Made by a program: the position numbers and the translations under genes | Assembly (NCBI GenBank): GCA_965198725.1 | Contig: CBDAPX010000001.1 | Span: forward strand, 2,728,001-2,792,000 | DNA length: 64,000 bases | Source: CBDAPX01 sp965198725 | GTDB taxonomy: Bacteria; Pseudomonadota; Alphaproteobacteria; Rhodobacterales; Rhodobacteraceae | Direction of reading: 5' to 3' | Shown here: positions 9,183 through 16,875 of the stretch, piece after piece | Position numbering within the stretch: the stretch's first letter is position 1 | How the letters are laid out: every line of letters starts with the position of its first letter | The notes under the pieces: model-generated | The model's database searches: none | The model's input: only the letters and a program-made list of their open reading frames with translations | Told to the model about the DNA's origin: nothing

Positions 9183-9259
9183 GGTCCCGTAGCTCAGCTG
9201 GATAGAGTATTCGCCTCCGAAGCGAAAGGTCGCGCGTTCGAATCGCGCCGGGACCGCCA
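9183..9259 (+). tRNA. tRNA-Arg (anticodon CCG)
   Basis: A complete 77-base cloverleaf with encoded CCA. The acceptor GGTCCCG (9183-9189) pairs with CGGGACC (9249-9255), followed by discriminator G and CCA. The D-arm is GTAGCTCAGCTGGATAGAG, the anticodon stem TTCGC/GCGAA holds loop CTCCGAA (anticodon CCG), and the T-arm is GCGCG-TTCGAAT-CGCGC. It lies about 140 bases after the broken tRNA-Arg(CCG) half and directly before A+T-rich foreign DNA, so its 3' end is a likely boundary of the island. Confidence 0.95.
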
Positions 9260-9569
9260 TTTTCCGATACTGTACTTGGCTTTGTATCAGAGCTTAGCAA
9301 GCCGAATTATAAGATTCTCACACGCCAGAATCTCTAGCATGTAAAATCAATATTCAGATCGAAAATCTCCGCAATGGTAGATCAAACTCGCAATGAAATT
9401 TCCGAGTTGAAGAAGTAAGTTTATTCTTGCTTTGCTTCCATTTGAAATTCATCCAAGCACGGACAAATAAGTAATCCGAAGTATTGCTTGCGTTCATGTT
9501 TACGCTTGTCAGCTTCCTCAAATTTCCCTAACTTTCTCAAAAGGACAGATTTGGGGACAGATTTCAGAC
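9260..9569. other. A+T-rich intergenic leader of the defence island
   Basis: About 310 bases with no convincing gene. Base composition is visibly A+T-richer than the core genes. A direct repeat GGACAGATTT occurs twice, 14 bases apart (9543-9552 and 9557-9566), just before the HTH gene start at 9570, and could be an operator for that HTH protein. No clear promoter could be assigned by eye. Confidence 0.5.
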
Positions 9570-9764
9570 ATGGCAGATGACATCATGACCATTGATGAAG
9601 TTGCCGAGTATCTGCGCATCAACAAGAAAACCGCCTATCGCCTTGCCGGCGAAGACAAGTTGCCGGGTTTCAAGGTTGGTGGTGCGTGGCGTTTTCGGCG
9701 AACGGAAATCGAATCTTGGATCGACGAAGAGGCGCGCGCCTCAAAAAAGAAAAAGGGGGCATGA
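9570..9764 (+). CDS. Excisionase-type helix-turn-helix protein
   Basis: A 64-residue protein dominated by one winged HTH of the MerR/excisionase (HTH_17) type: MTIDEVAEYLRINKKTAYRLA, then the wing VGGAWRFRRTEIESWI, and a basic tail KKKKGA. Proteins of this form bind DNA as small regulators or excisionases. Its stop codon overlaps the start of the cytosine methylase (ATGA), so it is the first gene of the defence operon and may act as its transcription regulator, comparable to C proteins of restriction-modification systems but of another fold. A repeated GGACAGATTT element upstream is a candidate binding site. Confidence 0.82.
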   Translation: MADDIMTIDEVAEYLRINKKTAYRLAGEDKLPGFKVGGAWRFRRTEIESWIDEEARASKKKKGA

Positions 9765-11347
9765 TGGCCGCTGGTAGAAGGAAAAGCGACCAGAAGCGCT
9801 GTGCCGGAATACCGGTGATAGACCTGTTTGCGGGCCCTGGAGGGTTGGGAGAAGGTTTTGCCGCGCTGAAAAACTCTAAAGGCAAAACCGTTTTTTCCAA
9901 TGCTTTATCAATTGAAAACAATGAGTTTGCTCATCAGACCTTGCTGTTGAGGCATTTCATTCGCTCATTCGAAGATGACGAAATACCTGAAGAATACTTC
10001 AAATACTTAAAAAAAGAAATTCAGTTGGATGAACTGATTGCCAAGCATAAAAAAAAGTTCTCACAGGCAGCAAAAGGCGCGCTAAAACTTACATTATGCG
10101 AAGGGAACCATGATCTCATTAAGAGAAAAATTAGTTCGAAATTAAAAGGTCAAGAATCTTGGGTCTTGGTGGGCGGCCCACCGTGCCAAGCGTATTCACT
10201 GGTGGGGCGCTCCCGTATGATGGGTAACCCAGATTTTGAAAAAGACGTAAGGCATTTCCTTTATAAAGAATACCTCAAAATTATAAGCGATCACTGGCCG
10301 CCAGTCTTTGTAATGGAGAATGTCAAAGGCCTCCTATCCGCAACGGTTAAAGGGGAGTCTGTTGTTGGCAGGATAGTTTCTGACCTCTCTGATCCACTTA
10401 AAGCAATTACCGGCAGAAGTAATGGCTACAACTATAAACTGTTTTCTTTGACGGAGCCGGATCAGGCGCTAGGCGATATTGATCCGAGGCAATTTGTGGT
10501 TAGAGCGGAAGAGTACGGCGTTCCACAAGCAAGACATCGTATGTTTTTCGTCGGCGTGCGTGACGATATTGAGGTTACACCTAGGCAGCTAGATAAACAT
10601 GCCGGTCCAACAGTAAAGCAGACGATAGGCAACCTGCCATCCATAAGAAGCGGACTTTCTCGCAACAAAGATACTGCAAAAAACTGGAGGCAAGCGCTAT
10701 GTGATGTAGACATAGAAAAATTCAGAAAACAGCTAAATGGCGCAGAATATACGGGAAAACTTATTAAGGAGATAAAGGCAGCGGTTGAGAAGAAAACGAA
10801 GTATCCCGAATCTCGAAGTTCCAAAAAATACCCGAAAAAATTCCGCTCGAACCATGCCGCATTGAATTTTCTTTATGATGCAGAACTTCCAGTTCTAACC
10901 AGCCATGAATCTCGTGGTCACATGGCTTCTGATCTGCACCGGTATCTATTCTGTTCCGCATTCGCCAAAGTGAGCGGAACAAGTCCGAAGCTGGGGGATT
11001 TTCCCGAAAGTCTGCTTCCAGCACATAAAAATGTGGAGCTTGGAAGAGCGGGCAAAATGTTCTGCGACAGATTCCGGGTCCAGATTCCGGGGTCTTATTC
11101 AACTACGATCACATCCCACATTTCGAAGGATGGGCATTATTTTATTCACTATGACCCGCTCCAATGCCGCAGTCTGACAGTTCGCGAAGCCGCGAGGTTG
11201 CAGACATTTCCCGATAACTATCATTTTGAAGGGCCGCGAACTTCTCAATATCATCAAGTCGGCAATGCCGTCCCACCCTATCTCGCAAGACAGATAGCGG
11301 AAATTGTCTCTGAACTCATTTTGTCAGGGAGAAAGAAAAATGCCTGA
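9761..11347 (+). CDS. dcm: DNA (cytosine-5)-methyltransferase, Dcm type
   Basis: A 528-residue C5-cytosine methylase that would protect the island's target site by methylation. The ordered motifs are visible: motif I VIDLFAGPGGLGEGF (SAM binding), motif IV GGPPCQAYS with the catalytic cysteine at about residue 142, motif VI FVMENVKG, motif VIII PQARHRMFFVG, motif IX LTVREAARLQTFPD and motif X QVGNAVPP. The target-recognition region lies between VIII and IX and is long. An insertion of about 80 residues sits between motifs I and IV. The ATG at 9761 overlaps the HTH stop; an upstream in-frame start would overlap that gene much more. The recognition sequence cannot be predicted from the sequence alone. 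Confidence 0.93.
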   Translation: MMAAGRRKSDQKRCAGIPVIDLFAGPGGLGEGFAALKNSKGKTVFSNALSIENNEFAHQTLLLRHFIRSFEDDEIPEEYFKYLKKEIQLDELIAKHKKKFSQAAKGALKLTLCEGNHDLIKRKISSKLKGQESWVLVGGPPCQAYSLVGRSRMMGNPDFEKDVRHFLYKEYLKIISDHWPPVFVMENVKGLLSATVKGESVVGRIVSDLSDPLKAITGRSNGYNYKLFSLTEPDQALGDIDPRQFVVRAEEYGVPQARHRMFFVGVRDDIEVTPRQLDKHAGPTVKQTIGNLPSIRSGLSRNKDTAKNWRQALCDVDIEKFRKQLNGAEYTGKLIKEIKAAVEKKTKYPESRSSKKYPKKFRSNHAALNFLYDAELPVLTSHESRGHMASDLHRYLFCSAFAKVSGTSPKLGDFPESLLPAHKNVELGRAGKMFCDRFRVQIPGSYSTTITSHISKDGHYFIHYDPLQCRSLTVREAARLQTFPDNYHFEGPRTSQYHQVGNAVPPYLARQIAEIVSELILSGRKKNA

Positions 11348-11768
11348 CACGATTTCCGCCGAAAAGCGAAGCTGGAATATGTCACGTATCCGGGGAAAAG
11401 ATACGAAGGCGGAATTAAAGTTTCGCTCTCTTCTGCACAGAGCCGGATACCGCTTCAGACTTCATTGCAAAGACCTTCCACGCAAACCGGACATTGTTCT
11501 TCCCAAACACAGATCAGTTGCTTTTGTGCATGGCTGTTATTGGCATAGGCATGAAGGATGCTCTCTGGCGACAACGCCAAAGACGCGCCAAGATTTCTGG
11601 CAGAAAAAATTCAACGACAATGTTGCCAGAGACAAGCGGGTTCGGGCTCAGCTTGAGCAGCAAGGTTGGCGTGTATTTGTTGCGTGGGAATGCGAACTCA
11701 AAAAAAACCCACCAGCTCTTTTGAACTGTTTTGAAAATTTCATTAAGGCAGGTGATGATGGCCCGTGA
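11340..11768 (+). CDS. vsr: Very-short-patch-repair-like endonuclease (Vsr)
   Basis: A 142-residue Vsr-family nuclease. Classical Vsr nicks T:G mismatches left by deamination of 5-methylcytosine; in MORC-type R-M operons, Vsr-like enzymes may instead act as restriction endonucleases. Visible motifs are the N-terminal RSWNMSRIRGKDTKAE, then RKPDIVLPKHRSVAFVHGCYWHRHEGC with the metal-binding aspartate and zinc-site Cys/His residues, KKFNDNVARDK and GWRVFVAWECE. It overlaps dcm by eight bases and the following ATPase gene by 14 bases. The ATG at 11340 follows a GGGAGAAAGA ribosome site. Confidence 0.92.
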   Translation: MPDTISAEKRSWNMSRIRGKDTKAELKFRSLLHRAGYRFRLHCKDLPRKPDIVLPKHRSVAFVHGCYWHRHEGCSLATTPKTRQDFWQKKFNDNVARDKRVRAQLEQQGWRVFVAWECELKKNPPALLNCFENFIKAGDDGP

Positions 11769-13233
11769 ATATCATCTGCCACCTAGTGCAGCCAGTTTAA
11801 GTGAGTCGCTTAGAGACCTTGGTTATTCTCTCGAAACAGCAATCGCTGATCTTATTGATAACAGTATATCAGCCAATGCAACTGCGATCAGAATTTTCTG
11901 TGATCTCACTGCGGAGGAACCTCTGTTAGCAATCATTGATGATGGCGATGGGATGTCATCAGAAGAACTCATTCAGGCGATGCGACATGGGTCATCTCAT
12001 TCCAGAACTGAGAGAATGCCAACCGACTTAGGGCGATTCGGGCTTGGCCTCAAAACAGCTTCGTTTTCGCAATGCCGCCGCCTAACTGTTGTAAGCGTTC
12101 AGAATAACGTTACGTCCGCTGCGGAATGGGATCTTAAATCGGTAAGCGAACACGATGACTGGATAATCAGCATTCTTGATCAGAGTGAAATAGAGGCTCT
12201 GCCCTTCACACAAGAAATTGAACATCAAGGCACGCTCGTTCTATGGCGCGACCTCGACAGACTCACGGAAGAGCAGAGTGGAAAACGGCGTTCTGAAGTC
12301 GTCAATGAAAAGCTTGATACAGTCGAACGACATCTATCACTTGTTTTTCATCGTTTTCTGTCCGGTGAAATCAGAGGTAGGAAGAAACTTGCGATCACGC
12401 TGAATGGGCACTCCATTCAGGCTTTTGACCCATTCTGCCGCAAAAATGCGGCCACGCAGGTCATGCCAGAAGAAATCGTCCGGCTTGATGACTATGTGAT
12501 CAGAATGCAGCCGTTTATTCTGCCCCATCATAGCAAGCTGACTGCATCTGAGTATGATTTCTATCAGGATCGTAGCGATTTCATTTCCAACCAGGGTGCT
12601 TATATATACCGAAATGGTAGGTTGATGGCGTGGGGTGACTGGTTCCGCCTTATTCCAAAGGGCGAGTCTACAAAACTTGCCCGTGTTCAGATCGACTTTC
12701 CCAATGCGCTTGATGAAACCTGGACCATCGACATAAAAAAATCTCGCGCTCGTCCTCCGTATCAGGTTCGGGAAAGGCTGCGTCAGATTCTCGCCAGAAT
12801 CTCAGAGCGAAGCACCGTTGTGCATAGGGGAAGAGGTAAGAAACTCTATGATGAAGTTTCCGCTCCGGTTTGGGATCGTTTCGCGAAAAAAGGTTCTATT
12901 CACTATGAGATCAATTCGGATCATCCCCTCATAAAATCTATTCTTCAGACACTGAATGAAGATCAGGGAAAGCAGTTCAGCACAGTACTCCAGCTCATTT
13001 CAGCATCTCTGCCTGTAGAGATGATCTATTCGGATTACTCGACTCATCCGGCAGATATGACTCAGTTGAATTTCGAGGAAAGCGAATTGAAGGACAAACT
13101 CGAAATGCTGAAGCGTATTCTTTTCGATGATAATTCGTTTGATGCGGATGCGTTCGAAGAAGTGGCGCGCTCTACAAGAATCTTTGAAAATCATAATGAC
13201 ATCATTCAGGAATTTATCAGGAAGGCAGTCTGA
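11755..13233 (+). CDS. GHKL ATPase, MutL/MORC-like, of a restriction-type system
   Basis: A 492-residue protein with an N-terminal GHKL (HATPase_c_3) domain in the first ~150 residues. The ATP-binding boxes are visible: AIADLIDNSIS (N box), IIDDGDGMS (G1) and GRFGLGLKTASFS (G2). A middle region of S5/transducer type contains IDIKKSRARPP with lysines, and the C-terminus is helical. MutL-like ATPases next to cytosine methylase, Vsr, Z1 and AIPR genes were described by Iyer and colleagues as prokaryotic relatives of eukaryotic MORC proteins. It probably works as an ATP-driven clamp on DNA that loads or activates the helicase and nuclease; this is inference. Start 11755 (or ATG 11758) follows AAGGCAGG. 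Its stop overlaps the Z1 gene start (TGATG). Confidence 0.88.
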   Translation: MMAREYHLPPSAASLSESLRDLGYSLETAIADLIDNSISANATAIRIFCDLTAEEPLLAIIDDGDGMSSEELIQAMRHGSSHSRTERMPTDLGRFGLGLKTASFSQCRRLTVVSVQNNVTSAAEWDLKSVSEHDDWIISILDQSEIEALPFTQEIEHQGTLVLWRDLDRLTEEQSGKRRSEVVNEKLDTVERHLSLVFHRFLSGEIRGRKKLAITLNGHSIQAFDPFCRKNAATQVMPEEIVRLDDYVIRMQPFILPHHSKLTASEYDFYQDRSDFISNQGAYIYRNGRLMAWGDWFRLIPKGESTKLARVQIDFPNALDETWTIDIKKSRARPPYQVRERLRQILARISERSTVVHRGRGKKLYDEVSAPVWDRFAKKGSIHYEINSDHPLIKSILQTLNEDQGKQFSTVLQLISASLPVEMIYSDYSTHPADMTQLNFEESELKDKLEMLKRILFDDNSFDADAFEEVARSTRIFENHNDIIQEFIRKAV

Positions 13234-15902
13234 TGGCTCACAATCAACTTGAAGCCGAAAAAAACTTCACGAGCTCACTGATAAGTGCGTTATCGACGCT
13301 GGAGGAAACGCCTACCCCCGAAGTCATAAAGACCAAAGCACAGCAACTCGCTGAAATGTTGAATTACACCGGTGATCTGGAAGGCATCATTGGTGAGGCA
13401 ATGATCGCTGTGGACAGCCGCATGGGTCGGGGAATTTCGCTTATAGATACCGAAGCAGAGCATGATGAAGAATGGGTTTTCAAGCGTGATGACATCCAGT
13501 GGACTTATTCAGAGGCATATGAAGCATATTTGAAACAACAGGGATTTCATCCGAACATTGTACGGTCACTTGGTGACGTTTCCGGTAAAATTCTTGGACA
13601 TCTGCAAGATCCATCGAGCGAAGGCACGCGCTGGGATCGTCGTGGGCTCGTTATTGGTCACGTTCAATCAGGCAAGACAGCCAATTATTTGGGACTTATC
13701 GCACGAGCAGCCGATGCCGGATACAAGTTCATCGTTGTGATTGCGGGCATTCATAATAATCTTAGAACTCAGACCCAGGAGCGTGTTGATGAAGGTTTTG
13801 TGGGGCGCTCAAGCAATCCAGAGGACCGGCAGACTGTTGGAGTAGGTTTGACTGCCGCTAACTACCCTCATCCGGCAACCCTCACGAACGTCCACAATGA
13901 TTTCAACAAAAAAACGGCTGACCAGAGTGGCTGGGAACTCAACGATTTCAGCAAACCGATAATTCTTGTCATTAAGAAGAATGTACGCACTCTTGAATCT
14001 CTCTTCAATTGGCTGAAAGAAATGAATGCAAAGGGAGGAGATCGCATATCCGATGTACCTATGCTTCTCATCGACGATGAAGCGGACAATGCGTCAATAA
14101 ATACAAATAAGGAAGACCTTGATCCTACACGTACTAATACAATGATCAGAAAGATTCTCGGTCTTTTTGATAAATCCTGTTATGTTGGATATACAGCAAC
14201 TCCGTTCGCCAATATTTTCATTAACCCGGAATCCTACGATGATGTGGCGCACGAGGAGCTGTTTCCAAGAGATTTCATTTACTGCCTTGATGCGCCCAAT
14301 ACTTATTTTGGCCCAGCCAGGGTTTTTGAAGAGGAGAATTTTAATCCGGACCCTGTTATCCCTGTCGAGGATGCTGAGGAATACCTACCCTTTTCGCACA
14401 AAAAAGACGACGATATAAAAGACCTTCCGCCATCATTATACAGAGCAATCGATCAATTTATTGTCGCAAGGGCAATACGAAATCTGCGCAAGCAAAAGAA
14501 CAAACATGCTTCAATGATGATCAATGCGTCTCGCTTTGTATCTGTGCAAAATAGGATACGTGATTTTGTAAGTATCTATGAAAAGTCACTACGTCAGGCG
14601 GTTAAAGCAAACTATGCAATGCCGGAAAATATAGCCTCTCAAGACCCGTATATGGCAAACCTGCGGTCCGCTTATGATGAGCAGTATTCTGGTAGTGGAC
14701 ATAAGTGGGAAGAAATTAAGACGGAGTTGAACGGAGTATTTGAAACTCTCCGAATTTTTGTTGTGAACAGCAAATCCGATGAAAAACTTGATTTCAAAAA
14801 GTACGAAAAAGACGGTATTGGCCTTACGGCTATTGCGATAGGCGGCCTTAGTCTTTCACGTGGTCTGACAATCGAAGGTTTGTCTGTCAGCTATATGTAT
14901 CGCAATACCCGCATGTACGACACTCTAATGCAGATGGGTCGGTGGTTTGGATACCGCCCCGGCTATGATGACGTATGCCGAATACACCTTTCTCCCGATT
15001 CTATTGATTGGTACGGGCATATATCGGATGCCTCCGAAGAGTTGCGGCAGCAGATAAAACGAATGAGACGTGATGGTCTCAGTCCACGACAATTCGGACT
15101 TTACGTCAAAGCACATCCGGATCGTTTGCTGATCACATCCGTGAACAAGATGCGCGCCGGAGAAAAGTTTACGGTTAGAACAAACCTCAGCGGAAGGATC
15201 GTAGAAAGCTATGTTCTGCCTGAGGAGGATGAAATCAATCAAAAGAATGAAGAATTGATTTCTGAATACTGGCGAACCGGGTTTGGTGCTGGCTCGGAAA
15301 AAATATTTCCTGCCACACCCGGACCAAAGGGTTGGTTTATTGCCGACGCCGCAACTGATGAACTCGGGGAGTTTCTTAGTCGGTTTCAGGTCCATCCTTC
15401 TTTTGCAAATACGAAAGCTGCTGCTTTGGAATATCTTCGTGCAATCTCTGAAGACCATTCCAATTCCGATGTCCTCCTTATATCCATTTCTGATCGGGAT
15501 GAGGATATGAGCAGTTATCGCCTTGGGACTCAGGATAGAAGAAGCGCCACGATACCTGATGGTGCTTGGCGTACCATCAAAAACCGTGTTGCCAGCAGAG
15601 GCGATGAAAAGCTCGGGCTTTCGCCTGTTCAACTGGAAAGAGCGGAATCGCTTGCCGATGATGGCAAGAAACCATCAGACACTCACTATCGGGAAGTGAG
15701 GAATAAACCATTGCTCATGCTCCATTCTCTCAATCTCGGAAAGGGGGACTCAATTCAGGAACGGGTTCCTGCATTCGGCATCAGTTATCCCCCGGGAGAC
15801 TACACCACTGAAGTTGAAGTTGTGGCAAACAAGGTATGGGTTGAAAAAATGCACGGTCCATCAGTGGATGCGCCGGAAGATGACGAGGATTATGGTGACT
15901 GA
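13233..15902 (+). CDS. Z1-domain superfamily II helicase-like ATPase
   Basis: An 889-residue protein, the largest of the defence operon. Motif I has the special Z1 form VIGHVQSGKTANYLGL at about residue 140, motif II is MLLIDDEADNAS, motif III is GYTATPFANIF, and a motif VI-like block is LMQMGRWFGYRPGYDD. The N-terminal ~120 residues contain no obvious motif, and the C-terminal ~250 residues form a further domain of unknown fold. Z1 proteins occur with MutL-like ATPases and restriction-type enzymes and are thought to translocate on or remodel DNA. The gene starts inside the ATPase stop codon and ends overlapping the next gene, so the proteins are made together and probably form one complex. 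Confidence 0.9.
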   Translation: MAHNQLEAEKNFTSSLISALSTLEETPTPEVIKTKAQQLAEMLNYTGDLEGIIGEAMIAVDSRMGRGISLIDTEAEHDEEWVFKRDDIQWTYSEAYEAYLKQQGFHPNIVRSLGDVSGKILGHLQDPSSEGTRWDRRGLVIGHVQSGKTANYLGLIARAADAGYKFIVVIAGIHNNLRTQTQERVDEGFVGRSSNPEDRQTVGVGLTAANYPHPATLTNVHNDFNKKTADQSGWELNDFSKPIILVIKKNVRTLESLFNWLKEMNAKGGDRISDVPMLLIDDEADNASINTNKEDLDPTRTNTMIRKILGLFDKSCYVGYTATPFANIFINPESYDDVAHEELFPRDFIYCLDAPNTYFGPARVFEEENFNPDPVIPVEDAEEYLPFSHKKDDDIKDLPPSLYRAIDQFIVARAIRNLRKQKNKHASMMINASRFVSVQNRIRDFVSIYEKSLRQAVKANYAMPENIASQDPYMANLRSAYDEQYSGSGHKWEEIKTELNGVFETLRIFVVNSKSDEKLDFKKYEKDGIGLTAIAIGGLSLSRGLTIEGLSVSYMYRNTRMYDTLMQMGRWFGYRPGYDDVCRIHLSPDSIDWYGHISDASEELRQQIKRMRRDGLSPRQFGLYVKAHPDRLLITSVNKMRAGEKFTVRTNLSGRIVESYVLPEEDEINQKNEELISEYWRTGFGAGSEKIFPATPGPKGWFIADAATDELGEFLSRFQVHPSFANTKAAALEYLRAISEDHSNSDVLLISISDRDEDMSSYRLGTQDRRSATIPDGAWRTIKNRVASRGDEKLGLSPVQLERAESLADDGKKPSDTHYREVRNKPLLMLHSLNLGKGDSIQERVPAFGISYPPGDYTTEVEVVANKVWVEKMHGPSVDAPEDDEDYGD

Positions 15903-16875
15903 GAGCATAACTCCATGGACTGAGATCAAGACACCGGACCAGGACTATAACGTCCGGAAGGTAGGCCATGAGTCCTGCATGGAAATGTTCTGGGGCAAAG
16001 ACTCAAACAACTGCTGCCTTTTTCTGATCGGCCTTCAGGGTGACCTTGCTGATCAGTTCCAGAATGAGAAGGTCACTATACATGGGGTGAGCACAGACCT
16101 CCGGCTTCTAGAATCAATCGGCGCTCAATTCTTTGTTCTACGTCTGGAACGCAAAATCGACCTCGATCTCTTCTACGCTTTGTGTAACACCATTATTGAA
16201 GCTGTCGCTTCTATTGAAGATTCTTCCATCCTTTTGAATGTGATTTTCAAGCACCTGAAACGCTGGAAAGCATTTCTTGCAGGACGGTCACTCCGCATTT
16301 TATCCGTTGAAGAACAGCGCGGTCTGTTCTGTGAGGTCAAATTTCTGCAAGAACTCATCAGGCTTTTCAATAACGAAATGGCAGCCCTTGAAGCTTGGCA
16401 TGGTCCGGATCGTCAACAGCAGGATTTCCTATATTTTGATCGTGCCGTTGAAATTAAGTCACTTTATGGCAATACGCGCAATGCGGTTCATATCTCTTCA
16501 GAAGATCAGCTTGAAACCGTTTGTCCGAAATTATTTCTCTGCGTTTACAGACTTGCTGAACGATCACCATCGGATCATTCCATTTCTCTAAATGACCTTA
16601 TAAGAAATGTATATTCGTCACTCACCGATGACAACGCGATTGAATTATTTTCCGATAAACTTGCAGCAGTCGGATATGCTGAGATCAGAGAATACGATAA
16701 CCCTGCGCTGACTTTAACGGGAATCAAAGTGTTCTTGGTAGGAGATGAGTTCCCACGGCTAGTACGCTCCGATCTGCCGGGAGCTATCCTGAAGGTATCA
16801 TATGACCTTCAGCTTCAGGAAATTGCAGTTCATGAGTGTTTGGCGGAAGAACTGTGGAGACCGCCCGATGAGTGA
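15892..16875 (+). CDS. PD-(D/E)XK motif protein (DUF4420 type)
   Basis: A 327-residue protein with the restriction-endonuclease-like active site visible as an N-terminal acidic helix EEQRGLFCEVKFL, then FLYFDRAVEIKS, giving the D-x(n)-E-x-K pattern. The family (DUF4420, annotated as PD-(D/E)XK motif protein) is a regular partner of Z1 and AIPR genes. It is the best candidate for the DNA-cleaving subunit, along with Vsr. The ATG at 15892 is preferred: it has GAGG upstream and overlaps the Z1 stop by 11 bases. A GTG at 15895 is an alternative. It overlaps the AIPR gene by eight bases. Confidence 0.85.
   Translation: MVTESITPWTEIKTPDQDYNVRKVGHESCMEMFWGKDSNNCCLFLIGLQGDLADQFQNEKVTIHGVSTDLRLLESIGAQFFVLRLERKIDLDLFYALCNTIIEAVASIEDSSILLNVIFKHLKRWKAFLAGRSLRILSVEEQRGLFCEVKFLQELIRLFNNEMAALEAWHGPDRQQQDFLYFDRAVEIKSLYGNTRNAVHISSEDQLETVCPKLFLCVYRLAERSPSDHSISLNDLIRNVYSSLTDDNAIELFSDKLAAVGYAEIREYDNPALTLTGIKVFLVGDEFPRLVRSDLPGAILKVSYDLQLQEIAVHECLAEELWRPPDE

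Noticed and set aside
9100..9300. Minus-strand ORF of 66 residues with a GAIRTRDLSLRRRILYPAEL motif
   Set aside because: It is the antisense of the tRNA-Arg gene at 9183-9259; this peptide is a well-known spurious translation of tRNA genes.
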